From: JAKAXS01 sp041940525
GTDB taxonomy: Bacteria; Pseudomonadota; Alphaproteobacteria; Rhizobiales; Hyphomicrobiaceae
DNA length: 54,442 nucleotides
Assembly (NCBI GenBank): GCA_041940525.1
Contig: JBGTSB010000016.1
Coordinates: 1-54,442, forward strand
Direction: 5' to 3'
The position numbers were made by a program, and so were the translations under genes. This document shows positions 26,988-35,066 of this stretch, one piece after another. Every line of letters starts with the position of its first letter. Position 1 is the first letter of the stretch. The notes beneath the pieces are model-generated. The model had not been told where the DNA came from, did no database searches, and saw nothing but the letters and a program-made list of their open reading frames with translations.

Positions 26988-27827
26988 ATGATTTCGATAG
27001 TCCCAACGAAAAGCTCTTGGCGAGCCGTGGCAGCGGCCGTTGCTGTCATCACGCTCGCCTTCGCCGTTCCGGCTCTGGCCGCGTCGTGCGGAAACTCTGG
27101 CGCAGGCTTCAACCGCTGGCTTGCCAACTACAAGGCGCAAGCCGAGGCGCGTGGCATCTCCCGTTCCACGATAAGTAAGACGCTTGGAGGCGTCACCTAC
27201 CACCGCCGTATCGTGCGGCTGGACCGCTCGCAGAAGTCTTTCAAACTCAGCTTCAAGCAGTTCTATGCACGCCGCGTGGGAAGCGCGCTAATGCGCCGCG
27301 CGCGCAGCCGCATGTCGAAGTATGCGCGGCTCTTGCGTAGCATAGAAAAGCGCTACGGCGTGCCCGCGCCGATTCTCATTTCGATTTGGGGGTTGGAGAC
27401 AAACTTTGGCCGCGACACGAGCGGCAAATACTCCATCGTCAGATCTGTCGCCACGCTTGCTTACGATTGCCGGCGATCTGAGTTCTTTAGCAAGCAATTG
27501 TTTGCCACCTTGCAGATCGTCGACCGCGGATACATTCCGGCTAGCTCTCTGCGCGGCGGCTGGGCTGGCGAGATCGGCCAGACGCAGTTCTTGCCCTTGT
27601 CCTACGTACGCTACGCCGTGGATCACGATGGCGATGGCCGGCGGGACTTGGTGCGCAGCGTGCCGGACCTATTGGCATCGACGGCAAATTTCCTCAAAGG
27701 GCACGGCTGGAAGCGCGGCCAAGGCTGGGGGCCTGGCAGCACGAACTACGGTGTGCTCAGGGACTGGAACCGAGCCAGTGTCTACCAGCGCACGATCTCG
27801 GTCATGGCTGACAAGCTCGCCAGGTAA
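26988..27827 (+). CDS. Lytic murein transglycosylase, MltB type
   Basis: Cleaves the glycan strands of peptidoglycan with formation of 1,6-anhydromuramic ends. The 279-residue protein has a signal peptide (about 10-31, ending ALAAS; no lipobox) and an SLT_2/MltB-type catalytic domain. The catalytic Glu lies in PILISIWGLETNFGR, followed by SIVRSVATLAYDCRRSEFF, GGWAGEIGQTQFLPLSYV, and the DHDGDGRRDL calcium-loop-like stretch. It lacks a C-terminal peptidoglycan-binding domain, so it is a short, soluble periplasmic form. A strong bidirectional terminator follows 24 bp after the stop. Confidence 0.93.
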   Translation: MISIVPTKSSWRAVAAAVAVITLAFAVPALAASCGNSGAGFNRWLANYKAQAEARGISRSTISKTLGGVTYHRRIVRLDRSQKSFKLSFKQFYARRVGSALMRRARSRMSKYARLLRSIEKRYGVPAPILISIWGLETNFGRDTSGKYSIVRSVATLAYDCRRSEFFSKQLFATLQIVDRGYIPASSLRGGWAGEIGQTQFLPLSYVRYAVDHDGDGRRDLVRSVPDLLASTANFLKGHGWKRGQGWGPGSTNYGVLRDWNRASVYQRTISVMADKLAR

Positions 27828-27850
27828 TGCGCGAACATCTGGCACTCAAC

Positions 27851-27885
27851 AAAAAGGCCGCCTCAAAAAGTGAGGCGGCCTTTTT
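27851..27885. terminator. Bidirectional intrinsic terminator
   Basis: Perfect 15-bp inverted repeat: AAAAAGGCCGCCTCA, loop AAAAG, TGAGGCGGCCTTTTT. The A and T flanks make it work on either strand, serving both the transglycosylase gene and the convergent CHAP-like gene. Confidence 0.93.
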
Positions 27886-27907
27886 AAACTTCGAAACTGT
27901 TGGCGGA

Positions 27908-28417
27908 TCAGCCCATGCGGAAGATGGCGCCCTTAACAGAACGTGCGCGCGTTCTAACGCGGCCACCGTCGTTGCCCGAACGAACGATCCAACGGCCATT
28001 CGCCGCGCGGCCAACGATTTCTCCAACGTGATGACGCCAAACGACAACGGCACCAATCTGCGGACCGGAAGGACGGCCATACTTGCGCCAGTTCCAGGCA
28101 ACGTTGAACTCAGGACCGCCACCGCGGCGCGTGCGCATGTACCAGCCGCACCAGCGGCCTGGACGACGGCCGGCATTGTAGCGGCCAGCGGAATAGCGCG
28201 ACGACGAGACCTGGTAGCCGCGGTTGCGCGAACGGTTGCGTGACGAGCGTTGACGCCGTGTGCGGCGGCGCTGCTGGTAGGAATGGCGCTCAGCGCGTGG
28301 CTGCTCAAGGTAACCGAAATAGGGCCGGCCAAAATCATGCGGCCGGGCTTGGACTGTCGTGGCCGTACACACAATGGCGGCGAATGCAGCGAGCGCTGCG
28401 GTAAGCTTCATGTTCAT
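27908..28417 (-). CDS. Exported CHAP/NlpC-like protein with Arg/Ser-rich linker
   Basis: A 169-residue exported protein. The start at 28417 (MNMKLTAALAAFAA) has GGGGAAG 5 bp upstream and opens a signal peptide ending VQAR; the longer frame to 28573 adds non-signal sequence. After the signal comes a very basic linker rich in Arg, Ser, Gln and Tyr (about 40-75), then a compact domain with a Cys in RWCGWYMRTRRGG, GAVVVWRHHVGEIVG and RSGNDGG. The Cys followed by a HHVG-type His fits the CHAP/NlpC-P60 peptidase layout, so a peptidoglycan-active or cell-wall-binding role is inferred. The family recurs in Hyphomicrobiales, but I cannot name it. Confidence 0.75.
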   Translation of the reverse strand: MNMKLTAALAAFAAIVCTATTVQARPHDFGRPYFGYLEQPRAERHSYQQRRRTRRQRSSRNRSRNRGYQVSSSRYSAGRYNAGRRPGRWCGWYMRTRRGGGPEFNVAWNWRKYGRPSGPQIGAVVVWRHHVGEIVGRAANGRWIVRSGNDGGRVRTRARSVKGAIFRMG

Positions 28418-28896
28418 CTCAACTTCCCCGTTTTTTTGTAATTGGGTCTGACGGTTGCAGACCAGCAATGGGGCAGAAGCAAGGGGTCCGGAGCAATCTG
28501 TAGCGGGCGCCAGAACACCCACCGCGACCCTAAAATGCTGAAGCGTTTGCGCTTTCAACCACGCCCGCGTCATATGGCGGCAGCGCTCTGAAGCCCTCTG
28601 AAACGGGCCTAAATGTCATTTCCAACCATCAATCGAGGCCTCGCAGAGTAGGGCCGGCGCGAAATTTTTGCTTCCGCCCAAGTTGCACAGAGGCCCATTT
28701 TATGGGCCTTTCTGACAAGTCAGGTGCAAGAAACCCCCATAAAACGGGCAAAAACGTAACTTGAGGGCAACAATTTCGCCGCCACACAGTTTTTTTTCGC
28801 TGCCCACTACCAGAATCAGCAAAAAACAATAAAGACAGAGAAATCAGATAACTGCAGCCTGCAACGCAGATGCTTAAATGAGCGGGGATTACACTG
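28418..28896. other. Intergenic region upstream of the HU gene
   Basis: About 480 bp. It should contain the leftward promoter for the CHAP-like gene and the rightward promoter and leader for the HU gene. It has an imperfect long-range inverted repeat (28693-28749) and a T-run near 28791-28798, and it becomes AT-rich toward the HU start. No gene, tRNA or known riboswitch was recognised. Confidence 0.5.
28693..28749. repeat. Spaced inverted repeat upstream of the HU gene
   Basis: GCCCATTTTATGGG (28693-28706) and CCCATAAAACGGGC (28736-28749) are reverse complements with one mismatch, separated by 29 bp. The left arm is also partly self-complementary. Either an extended RNA hairpin or a pair of operator half-sites is possible. 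Confidence 0.6.
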
Positions 28897-29262
28897 ATGA
28901 AAGCGACGACCAAGAAAGCACCAGCAAAGAAGAAGCCAGCAACGAAGACCGCAGCCAAGACCAAGGGCGCCAAGGCGGCCAAGGTTGAAACGGTCACGCT
29001 ACGCCACATGGCCGTGGCTCTGGCTGAAGCCCACGAACTCAACAAGAAGCAGACCAACGAGATGATGACTGACTTGGTGGCCATGATCACCAAGCACCTC
29101 AAGAAGGGTGCCCGTCTCCGGTTGGCCGGCCTCGGAACGCTTCAGGTGCGCAAGCGTGCCGCACGTATGGGCCGCAACCCGGCAACGGGCGAAGCCATCA
29201 AGATCAAGGCGTCTAAGAAAGTGGCTTTCCGTCCTTCCAAGGAACTCAAGGAAGCCATCTAA
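28897..29262 (+). CDS. HU-family DNA-binding protein with lysine-rich N-terminal tail
   Basis: HU proteins bend and compact DNA as dimers. The 121-residue protein begins with about 30 residues of Lys, Ala, Pro and Thr (KKAPAKKKPATKTAAKTKGA), resembling histone H1 tails, followed by a normal HU/IHF fold of about 90 residues. The fold includes LRHMAVALAEAHELNKKQ, the LRLAGLGTLQVRKRAAR beta-arm base and GRNPATGEAIKIKASKKVAFRPSKELK. In the usual arm signature the Arg-Asn-Pro tip that inserts into DNA is present. Tails like this are known in some actinobacterial and alphaproteobacterial HUs and would add non-specific DNA binding. It ends at a strong terminator. Gene symbol left blank because hupA/B orthology is unclear. 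Confidence 0.93.
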   Translation: MKATTKKAPAKKKPATKTAAKTKGAKAAKVETVTLRHMAVALAEAHELNKKQTNEMMTDLVAMITKHLKKGARLRLAGLGTLQVRKRAARMGRNPATGEAIKIKASKKVAFRPSKELKEAI

Positions 29263-29603
29263 CGCTCCGGCGTTTTCGCTGAAAATTCAAAAGGCGCCGC
29301 TGTCCGCTGCGGCGCCTTTTCTTATGTGAGCACGTATCACGAACCTTCAGCCAGACTTGGTTGTTATGGCGTTAGGGATGCCGCCAGCGCTGAGGTCCTG
29401 CCAGTGGGCGCGACAACGCGACCCATTCTTTTGCCGCAATTCAGGGCGTTGAACAGTCTAGCAATAAGGCTTGGCTGAGAGCAGTTATGCTCCACATGCT
29501 GGCCATCATCTAAATTGAACTTCGCTGACCATGGCGCAATTCGGGAACTTTCCGCGCCATCGTTGAATTGTTAAGAGCTCGGATCGAATGTAATGGGGGC
29601 TCC
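29263..29603. other. Region between HU and the alpha/beta hydrolase gene
   Basis: About 340 bp. Apart from the HU terminator I see no gene or known RNA. The right part must hold the promoter for the hydrolase gene; a GGGGG tract at 29595-29599 acts as its probable ribosome-binding site. Confidence 0.5.
29289..29320 (+). terminator. Intrinsic terminator after the HU gene
   Basis: Arms AAAAGGCGCCGC (29289-29300) and GCGGCGCCTTTT (29309-29320) are perfectly complementary around an 8-nt loop, 27 bp after the HU stop. Confidence 0.92.
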
Positions 29604-30338
29604 GTGTTAGACGCATTGCTTCTCGGCGCTGGAAAGGACGGCGACGACCTTTGCCTCAAGTACCGGCGCGTCTTGGGCAACGCCCAATCGAATGTGATTT
29701 GTTACCTGCCTTGGAAAACGCCGTTTGAACTGGCGAACAAGCTCGGACTCGTACCCCGCGAGTTTCTTGCTTGCTACGAAATGCCAAACGCTGTCGTCAG
29801 TTCAGAGCCGCATCTGTGCAAGGTCGCGATGCAGCGCCTCGTTGGCGACGCGATGAAGCTCGCGTCCAAAACAGGTCATGAGAAAACCCTAACCGTCGTT
29901 GGCCTAAGCATGGGCAGCGCCCCCGCCACTGTTCTTGCAAACATGACTGGCGCCCGGCTTTTCTCGTTTGCCTCCGCTGACAATGGACCTTTGATGCTTT
30001 GGGAAAGCCCCGCCTCGGCGGTAATCCGCGAGCGCGCCTCGGCAAAGGGCTACTCGGTCGAGTCCTTCCTGGATGTCATGGCGGGGATGTCGCCTGTCGA
30101 GAACTTGGAGAACATCGATCCGCGCAGCGTGTTCATGTTCGGCCGCAACGATCTGTATGTCCCCGAAGCACGCCGCCGCGCGCTCTATCACGGCGTCGAG
30201 GAAAAAGCGCCTCGGTGCGAGCGCCGCGTACTAAACAAGGGGCACGTGTTGACGATGGTTGAAGGCATGCGAGCCATGGCACGAGCCGGCGTCAGCAGCT
30301 TGCAACCCAACAGCGCACACGCTCTTAAGGCAAGCTGA
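29604..30338 (+). CDS. Alpha/beta hydrolase fold protein
   Basis: A 244-residue protein with a plausible complete hydrolase triad: Ser in the nucleophile elbow VVGLSMGSAPA, Asp in MFGRNDLYVP and His in LNKGHVLTM. I chose the GTG at 29604 because it follows GGGGG by 4 bp; a TTG at 29568 in the same frame has no such signal. No signal peptide. The N-terminus starts LDALLLGAGKDGDDLCLKYRR, without the typical HG oxyanion motif, so the oxyanion hole is not obvious. Substrate cannot be read from sequence. It converges on aguB with a 17-bp gap. Confidence 0.75.
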   Translation: MLDALLLGAGKDGDDLCLKYRRVLGNAQSNVICYLPWKTPFELANKLGLVPREFLACYEMPNAVVSSEPHLCKVAMQRLVGDAMKLASKTGHEKTLTVVGLSMGSAPATVLANMTGARLFSFASADNGPLMLWESPASAVIRERASAKGYSVESFLDVMAGMSPVENLENIDPRSVFMFGRNDLYVPEARRRALYHGVEEKAPRCERRVLNKGHVLTMVEGMRAMARAGVSSLQPNSAHALKAS

Positions 30339-30355
30339 GCGCTCGCGAGCTCAAT

Positions 30356-31216
30356 TCAAATGATGCTTTGTGCATAAAGGTCCGTACGCCGGTCCCGGAA
30401 AAAGCCCCAGTCCGCGCGGTAGCTGTCGATCATTGTCAGATCGAACGTGTGCACCAGCACGCCCTCGTCTGTTCCCAACTGCTGCACAAGCTCACCGCGG
30501 TGATCGGAAATGAACGAGTGGCCATAGAATTTCTGCTGAATGCCGCTGTTGTCTTCCAGGCCGATGCGGTTGGCGGCGACGATCGGCACGGCGTTTGAAA
30601 CCGCATGACCCTGCATAGCACGCTGCCATTGCAGGTGCGTGTCCAGCGACGTGTCGTAAGGCTCCGATCCAATGGCTGTCGGATAGAACAAAACTTCGGC
30701 GCCCTGCAGAACCATGGCGCGGGCGCACTCGGGATACCATTGGTCCCAGCAGATGCCGACGCCGATGCGGCCATGCTTGGTGTTCCAAGCTTTGAAACCG
30801 GTATCACCAGGGCGAAAATAATACTTCTCTTGATAGCCCGGACCATCCGGAATGTGGCTCTTCCGGTAAACGCCAAGCACCGAACCGTCGGCGTCAACAA
30901 TCGCGATGCTGTTGTAATAGCGCGGCCCATCACGCTCAAAGAACGAGACGGGGATGACGGCTTTCAGTTCAGCGGCGATCGGTTGCAGCGCCTTGACGCA
31001 CGGATGCTCGCTCACCGAGTACGCGGTGTCGAACCACTTTGGGTCCTGATGCGTGCAAAAATAGATGCCTTGGAACAGTTCGGACGGCAGGATCACCTGC
31101 GCGCCCTGCTTGCCGGCCTCCCTCACAAGGGCAATCGTCTTTTCAATGTTCTCGTCGAGATCGTGCCCGTAAGACGTTTGAAGACCGGCAACGGTGATCG
31201 TCCGGTTGCTCATCAC
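30356..31216 (-). CDS. aguB: N-carbamoylputrescine amidase
   Basis: Hydrolyses N-carbamoylputrescine to putrescine, CO2 and ammonia. The 286-residue protein is a single nitrilase-superfamily domain with the Glu-Lys-Cys triad visible: Glu in LPSELFQGIYF, Lys in YRKSHIPDGPGY and Cys in GVGICWDQWYPECAR. The GYQEKYYFRPGDTGF stretch is typical of AguB. It overlaps aguA by 4 bp and lies downstream of it, forming the two-step agmatine-to-putrescine pathway. Length and motifs are normal. Confidence 0.96.
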   Translation of the reverse strand: MMSNRTITVAGLQTSYGHDLDENIEKTIALVREAGKQGAQVILPSELFQGIYFCTHQDPKWFDTAYSVSEHPCVKALQPIAAELKAVIPVSFFERDGPRYYNSIAIVDADGSVLGVYRKSHIPDGPGYQEKYYFRPGDTGFKAWNTKHGRIGVGICWDQWYPECARAMVLQGAEVLFYPTAIGSEPYDTSLDTHLQWQRAMQGHAVSNAVPIVAANRIGLEDNSGIQQKFYGHSFISDHRGELVQQLGTDEGVLVHTFDLTMIDSYRADWGFFRDRRTDLYAQSII

Positions 31217-32229
31217 TGAGGCTCCTGTTGCGTGATGCAGTGGAACGAGCCGCCACCGGCGTCTCCGCAGCCAAGCAGACCACGCGATGGCACGCCAACA
31301 ACGCGGCGCGCCTTGAAGACATCCTGGAGCGCGCTCAGCGCATTGTCCTGCGTAGGCGTACCATAGACCGGCACTGCGACGACGCCATTCGAAATCACGA
31401 AATTCATATGAGAAGCAGGCGATACCTCGCCGAGCGCATTCTTGTAAAGGCCAACGCCGGGAATGCGCACGACCTCCAGCTTGCGGCCCGCCGCATCGGT
31501 CTCGGCCTCCAAGGTCTTCGCGATCTGGTCCAGCGTTGCCGCGTTTGGGTCATCTGGACCAGCCGGTGCTTGGCATACGACACGGCCTGGTCCAACAAAC
31601 CGGGCAATATTGTCGACATGGCCATCGGTATGGTCGTTTTGCAGGCCTTCATCGATCCAGATGACCTTCCGCGCGCCAAAGGCTTGGGCAAGCGCTGCTT
31701 CGGCCTGTGCCTTGTCCCATCCGTTGCGGTTCGGATTGAGCAACGTCTGCCGCGTTGTGAGGATCGTGCCCTCGCCATCGTGATCGACAGCCCCGCCTTC
31801 GAGAACGAAATCAAACTGGCGTATGGCCGTGCCAGCAAGCCGGGCGATGTCGTCCCCTACTGTGGCGTCGTCAGGCAGATCGTACTTGCCGCCCCAGCTG
31901 TTCGTTCGAAATCTGAGAGCGACCGGTCCGCCAGGAGTGATCCCGAAAATCGGCCCAGTGTCGCGCAACCAGATGTCGCCATAGCGGGCCGGAATAACCA
32001 CAGCGGCTTCACCGACGGCGGCCTTCGCAGACGCTTCAGCCTCCTCGCCGTTCGCCAATAAGCGCACGGTATTGTCTTGCGCCAACGTTTCTACCAGCGC
32101 CGCTACGTCGGCACGAGGGCTATCAAGGTCGCCGTTCCATTCCTTGGCACTGGCTGGCCAAGCCGTCCAGATCGCCTTCTGCGGCGCCCATTCTGCCGGA
32201 ACGGTCACATCCGCTATCTCTGTTGTCAT
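31213..32229 (-). CDS. aguA: Agmatine deiminase
   Basis: Converts agmatine to N-carbamoylputrescine and ammonia, feeding AguB. The 338-residue protein of the peptidyl-arginine-deiminase-like fold has WAPQKAIWTAWPAS near the start, WLRDTGPIF, EGGAVDHDGEGT, the HTDGHVDNIARF His/Asp motif and the catalytic Cys in GGGSFHCITQQ at the very end. It precedes aguB with a 4-bp overlap. An arginine decarboxylase gene is not in the window, so agmatine may come from elsewhere in the genome or from outside the cell. Confidence 0.96.
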   Translation of the reverse strand: MTTEIADVTVPAEWAPQKAIWTAWPASAKEWNGDLDSPRADVAALVETLAQDNTVRLLANGEEAEASAKAAVGEAAVVIPARYGDIWLRDTGPIFGITPGGPVALRFRTNSWGGKYDLPDDATVGDDIARLAGTAIRQFDFVLEGGAVDHDGEGTILTTRQTLLNPNRNGWDKAQAEAALAQAFGARKVIWIDEGLQNDHTDGHVDNIARFVGPGRVVCQAPAGPDDPNAATLDQIAKTLEAETDAAGRKLEVVRIPGVGLYKNALGEVSPASHMNFVISNGVVAVPVYGTPTQDNALSALQDVFKARRVVGVPSRGLLGCGDAGGGSFHCITQQEPQ

Positions 32230-32354
32230 CTTGGCCCTCTAGGTCCACCAGCAAGCAGGCTGGGCCGGCCAAATGCTCGGCCCGAACCACCAAGCCATGA
32301 TGCCCACGCCCCAATCACCACAATGTGGCAGTTCAGCTCGCATCAACAGGCAGA

Positions 32355-34169
32355 TCAATCAACATCATCGTCCAAGCCGCGACGAACCATATCACTGATG
32401 TCTTGGAAGGTGCGGCGGACCGGGGCGATGAACTTGTGCGCGGCCGACTTCTCAATCAGCATGTCGTGCAAGGCAAGATAATCAAATCCGGTCGACAAGA
32501 AACAGTCTAGTGCATCGTCTGGACTTTCCACGATCGGCTCGCCCTTCACATTGAAGGAGGTATTGATCAGAACCGGAACGCCGGTGATCTTCTCAAACTC
32601 CTTCAATAGCCGGTAGAGCTTCGGATTCTGCTCTTCCGTTACCGTCTGCACGCGCGCCGTTCCATCGACGTGAACGATGGCCGATACGCGATCCGACCAC
32701 TCTGGCGTCACGCGCTTAGCAAGAAGCATAAATGGCGATTCTTCCTCGCCTTCGAAAATCTCGGCCGCACGCTCAGCTATGACGATCGGTGCGAACGGCC
32801 GGAACGCCTGGCGATGTTTAACGCGCTTATTCAAGATGTCTTTCATCTCTGGTTTGCGCGGATCGGCCAAGATGCTTCGGTTGCCCAAAGCGCGGGGACC
32901 AAATTCAGAGCGGCCCTGGAACCAGCCGAAAACATTGCCTTCCGAGAGCAACCGGGCTGTGTCAACGCAGATGTCGTCCGAATGCTTGACCTTGATTTCC
33001 AGCCGGTAGGGCATGTCGGCAGCAAGTTCGCGCGTGGCCAAGCTGGGATAGTCGCGGCCGAAGAAGGCATCGTTGATGACGTGACCACGCTCCTTGCCCA
33101 AGATCTTTAGCCAGCCGTAGTATGCGGCGCCAATGGCAATGCCGTTGTCGCCGGCGGCCGGCTGGATCCAGACGTTCTCGAAATCAGATTCACGCGCCAG
33201 CTTGCCGTTCGCCACGCAGTTAAGGCCAACGCCGCCGGCGATACATAGGTTGCGCGCGCCCGTAGTTTCTTTCAGCCAGCGGCAGCGCTCCAGCAATACC
33301 TTCTCCGTGTCATCCTGAACGCGCCAGGCCATGTCCTGCCAATGCTGTAGATCGGGCGCCTTCTCCCAGTCCTCGTCCATGTCCCACGGACGATTGAATG
33401 TCTCAGCATCCCATTCAGGAAACTCTAGTTCGCCGTCGACAATGTTGATCAACGGCTTGAATGCGTCGGGCCGGCCGTACGGCGCAAGGCCCATCACCTC
33501 GCCACACTTGTTCCAGTCGCCGAAGATATAGCTCGAGACGCGGCTGTACATGGCGCCAAGCCCGGGCATGAAATAAAACTCATCGCTCAAAAAGCCGCGG
33601 GTTGGCTCAAGCCAAACCTTCTTCAAGGTCTCCAGGTTCTTTCCGCTGAAGCGATAGTAACTTTCGGATTCGCGCGCGAGCGGGTTAACCCCTTCAGTCA
33701 TCTGGTTAGGTTCGCGAACGTCCGTCGCATAACTGCCGACACCATCGACGATCATGACAACGCCATCGTCGAACGGACACGCAGCGAAGGCGCTATAGGC
33801 GTGCGCCACGTGGTGAGAGACGGTGATGACTTTGTCCGACTTGGACAAATGAAGCGGGTGGTTCTTTGCTGCCAGCCGTTCTTCCGGACTCATAAATTCA
33901 GGAACGTTTTCGTATTGCAGGCGAGTCTCGAGATCTTCGATCGGCAAGACGTAGCAATTCCGAACGACCAGATCGACGTCCTGCAGCCTGATGCCTTCAG
34001 ACTTCAAAACATAGTCAACAACCTCTTGATAAAACCCTGTCGCGTGCTTTTCGCGAGTGACGCGTTCCTTCTCGACTGCATAGGCAATCTCTCCGTCACG
34101 CAATAAGCAGGCACTGACATCATGATCGTACGCATTAATGCCGAGTACATAGATAGGTTTTTTCGTCAT
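32355..34169 (-). CDS. Carbamoyltransferase, NodU/TobZ family
   Basis: Enzymes of this family transfer a carbamoyl group from carbamoyl phosphate, via a carbamoyl-adenylate, to a hydroxyl of a sugar or antibiotic. The 604-residue protein has both halves. The N-terminal Kae1-like ASKHA domain has YVLGINAYDHDVSACLL and metal-binding His in VSHHVAHAYSAF, then CIAGGVGLNCVANGKL. The C-terminal YrdC/TobZ-like domain has GRSEFGPRALGNRSILADPR, KHRQAFRPFAPIV and LINTSFNVKGEPIVESP. No acceptor-biosynthesis genes flank it, so the substrate is unknown. It is separated from aguA by about 125 bp on the same strand, with no evident functional link. Confidence 0.93.
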   Translation of the reverse strand: MTKKPIYVLGINAYDHDVSACLLRDGEIAYAVEKERVTREKHATGFYQEVVDYVLKSEGIRLQDVDLVVRNCYVLPIEDLETRLQYENVPEFMSPEERLAAKNHPLHLSKSDKVITVSHHVAHAYSAFAACPFDDGVVMIVDGVGSYATDVREPNQMTEGVNPLARESESYYRFSGKNLETLKKVWLEPTRGFLSDEFYFMPGLGAMYSRVSSYIFGDWNKCGEVMGLAPYGRPDAFKPLINIVDGELEFPEWDAETFNRPWDMDEDWEKAPDLQHWQDMAWRVQDDTEKVLLERCRWLKETTGARNLCIAGGVGLNCVANGKLARESDFENVWIQPAAGDNGIAIGAAYYGWLKILGKERGHVINDAFFGRDYPSLATRELAADMPYRLEIKVKHSDDICVDTARLLSEGNVFGWFQGRSEFGPRALGNRSILADPRKPEMKDILNKRVKHRQAFRPFAPIVIAERAAEIFEGEEESPFMLLAKRVTPEWSDRVSAIVHVDGTARVQTVTEEQNPKLYRLLKEFEKITGVPVLINTSFNVKGEPIVESPDDALDCFLSTGFDYLALHDMLIEKSAAHKFIAPVRRTFQDISDMVRRGLDDDVD

Positions 34170-34540
34170 CGCTTAACTTGGTTCCAAAATCCCGAAAATG
34201 CCGGACAGTTTCTAACTCAGTTCCGTTGACGCAATTAGCGTGCGCAGTTCTTGTTCCAAACAGCATCATTACGGCACAAGGCAGACCGTTCAGCACTCGC
34301 AATTTCTCAATATATTAGCAAGGTTTAGGTGCGCTGCAGCAGATGACGTTGATTGCCTAGCCTGATTTCACGTGCTAGCGTTTCAGAGTCAAGTCGGATG
34401 CACGGGTTAGCGGTATAAGAAGACCGGAGCTGTTCCGGCCGGAACATTCCTGTCACAAATGTATTGCTAAAAGTGTGGGCCAGCCATCTTGCTGGTCTTC
34501 GTCTTGACCCAAACTGCAAAACGCGGAGTGGAGTTTAAAC
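34170..34540. other. Divergent intergenic region before the first polyarginine gene
   Basis: About 370 bp between the carbamoyltransferase (leftward) and the polyarginine gene (rightward). It contains a perfect 14-bp palindrome GTTCCGGCCGGAAC at 34432-34445, a possible operator or short hairpin, and an AT-rich stretch near 34295-34325. No gene or known RNA was recognised. Confidence 0.5.
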
Positions 34541-34891
34541 ATGACAAGCGGAGAAGGCATGCTAGCCAAAGCCGTAGGAGGCGTCACGTCTGTCGTGCGC
34601 AGCCTTGGCAAAGGTATAGCAAGCGGCATCGCTGTCGTGGCCATGGTCGTGATCTACGCTGTAAGTTCTATCAGTTCTTACGGTGTCGCGGCGCTCGGTT
34701 TGACCGGCGTCACGGGTCTCGCCCTAGCTACGTCTGCGCAGCCCGCCCAAGCGCGCCGCCGCCGAAGGCGCCGCCGTCGTCGTCGCCGTTGGCGTCGTGG
34801 ATGGTGGGGCCCTGGCTTCGGTATCTACATCGGACCGCGCCGTAGGCGCCGCCGCCGTTGGAGGCGTCGTCGCCGGAGAAGGCGGTGGTAA
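34541..34891 (+). CDS. Small membrane protein with polyarginine tail, copy 1
   Basis: A 116-residue protein I do not recognise. Residues 1-25 are amphipathic and start MTSGEGMLAK. Two hydrophobic segments (about 26-43 and 47-64) follow and end AQPAQA at 66-71. Then come 12 consecutive Arg, an aromatic/Gly patch with GWWGPGFGIYIGP, and a second Arg block broken only by Trp. AQA resembles a signal peptidase site, but an Arg block directly after it would oppose export, so a membrane hairpin with the basic tail in the cytoplasm is more likely. Arg codons are mixed (CGC, CGT, CGA, AGG, CGG, AGA), which suggests selection on protein and not a simple DNA repeat. GGAG lies 7 bp before the ATG. About 76% identical over 71 residues to the next gene. 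Confidence 0.8.
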   Translation: MTSGEGMLAKAVGGVTSVVRSLGKGIASGIAVVAMVVIYAVSSISSYGVAALGLTGVTGLALATSAQPAQARRRRRRRRRRRRWRRGWWGPGFGIYIGPRRRRRRRWRRRRRRRRW

Positions 34892-34923
34892 GATCACTGC
34901 CGCAAGGTTCGCGGTAGTTGAGG

Positions 34924-34959
34924 ACTCGCGAGGCGCCGGGGCTTCGCGAGTTGTTTTTT
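34924..34959 (+). terminator. Intrinsic terminator after polyarginine gene copy 1
   Basis: Stem ACTCGCGAGGC / GCTTCGCGAGT with one G-T wobble and a short loop, followed by TTGTTTTTT. Its core is nearly the same as the terminator after copy 2. Confidence 0.9.
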
Positions 34960-35066
34960 GAGTGGCATGCTCAAGAACCGTGAAATCGGCGCTCTGCCCT
35001 TCACGGTGTTGCGGATAGCTGGTAAAGTTAAAGCTGCAACTTGCAACACGAACTGGAGATCTAGAA

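Noticed and set aside
27827..28243. Plus-strand open frame opposite the CHAP-like gene
   Set aside because: The minus-strand reading has a signal peptide, a Shine-Dalgarno and a Cys/His domain; this frame also spans a perfect terminator.
28629..29102. Minus-strand open frame across the HU gene
   Set aside because: HU is unmistakable on the other strand; this frame reads Ala/Val-rich antisense of the Lys/Ala tail.
30356..34169. Carbamoyltransferase as a metabolic partner of aguA-aguB
   Set aside because: AguB releases carbamate, not carbamoyl phosphate, so the shared word carbamoyl does not imply a pathway link; the 125-bp gap also argues against a shared unit.
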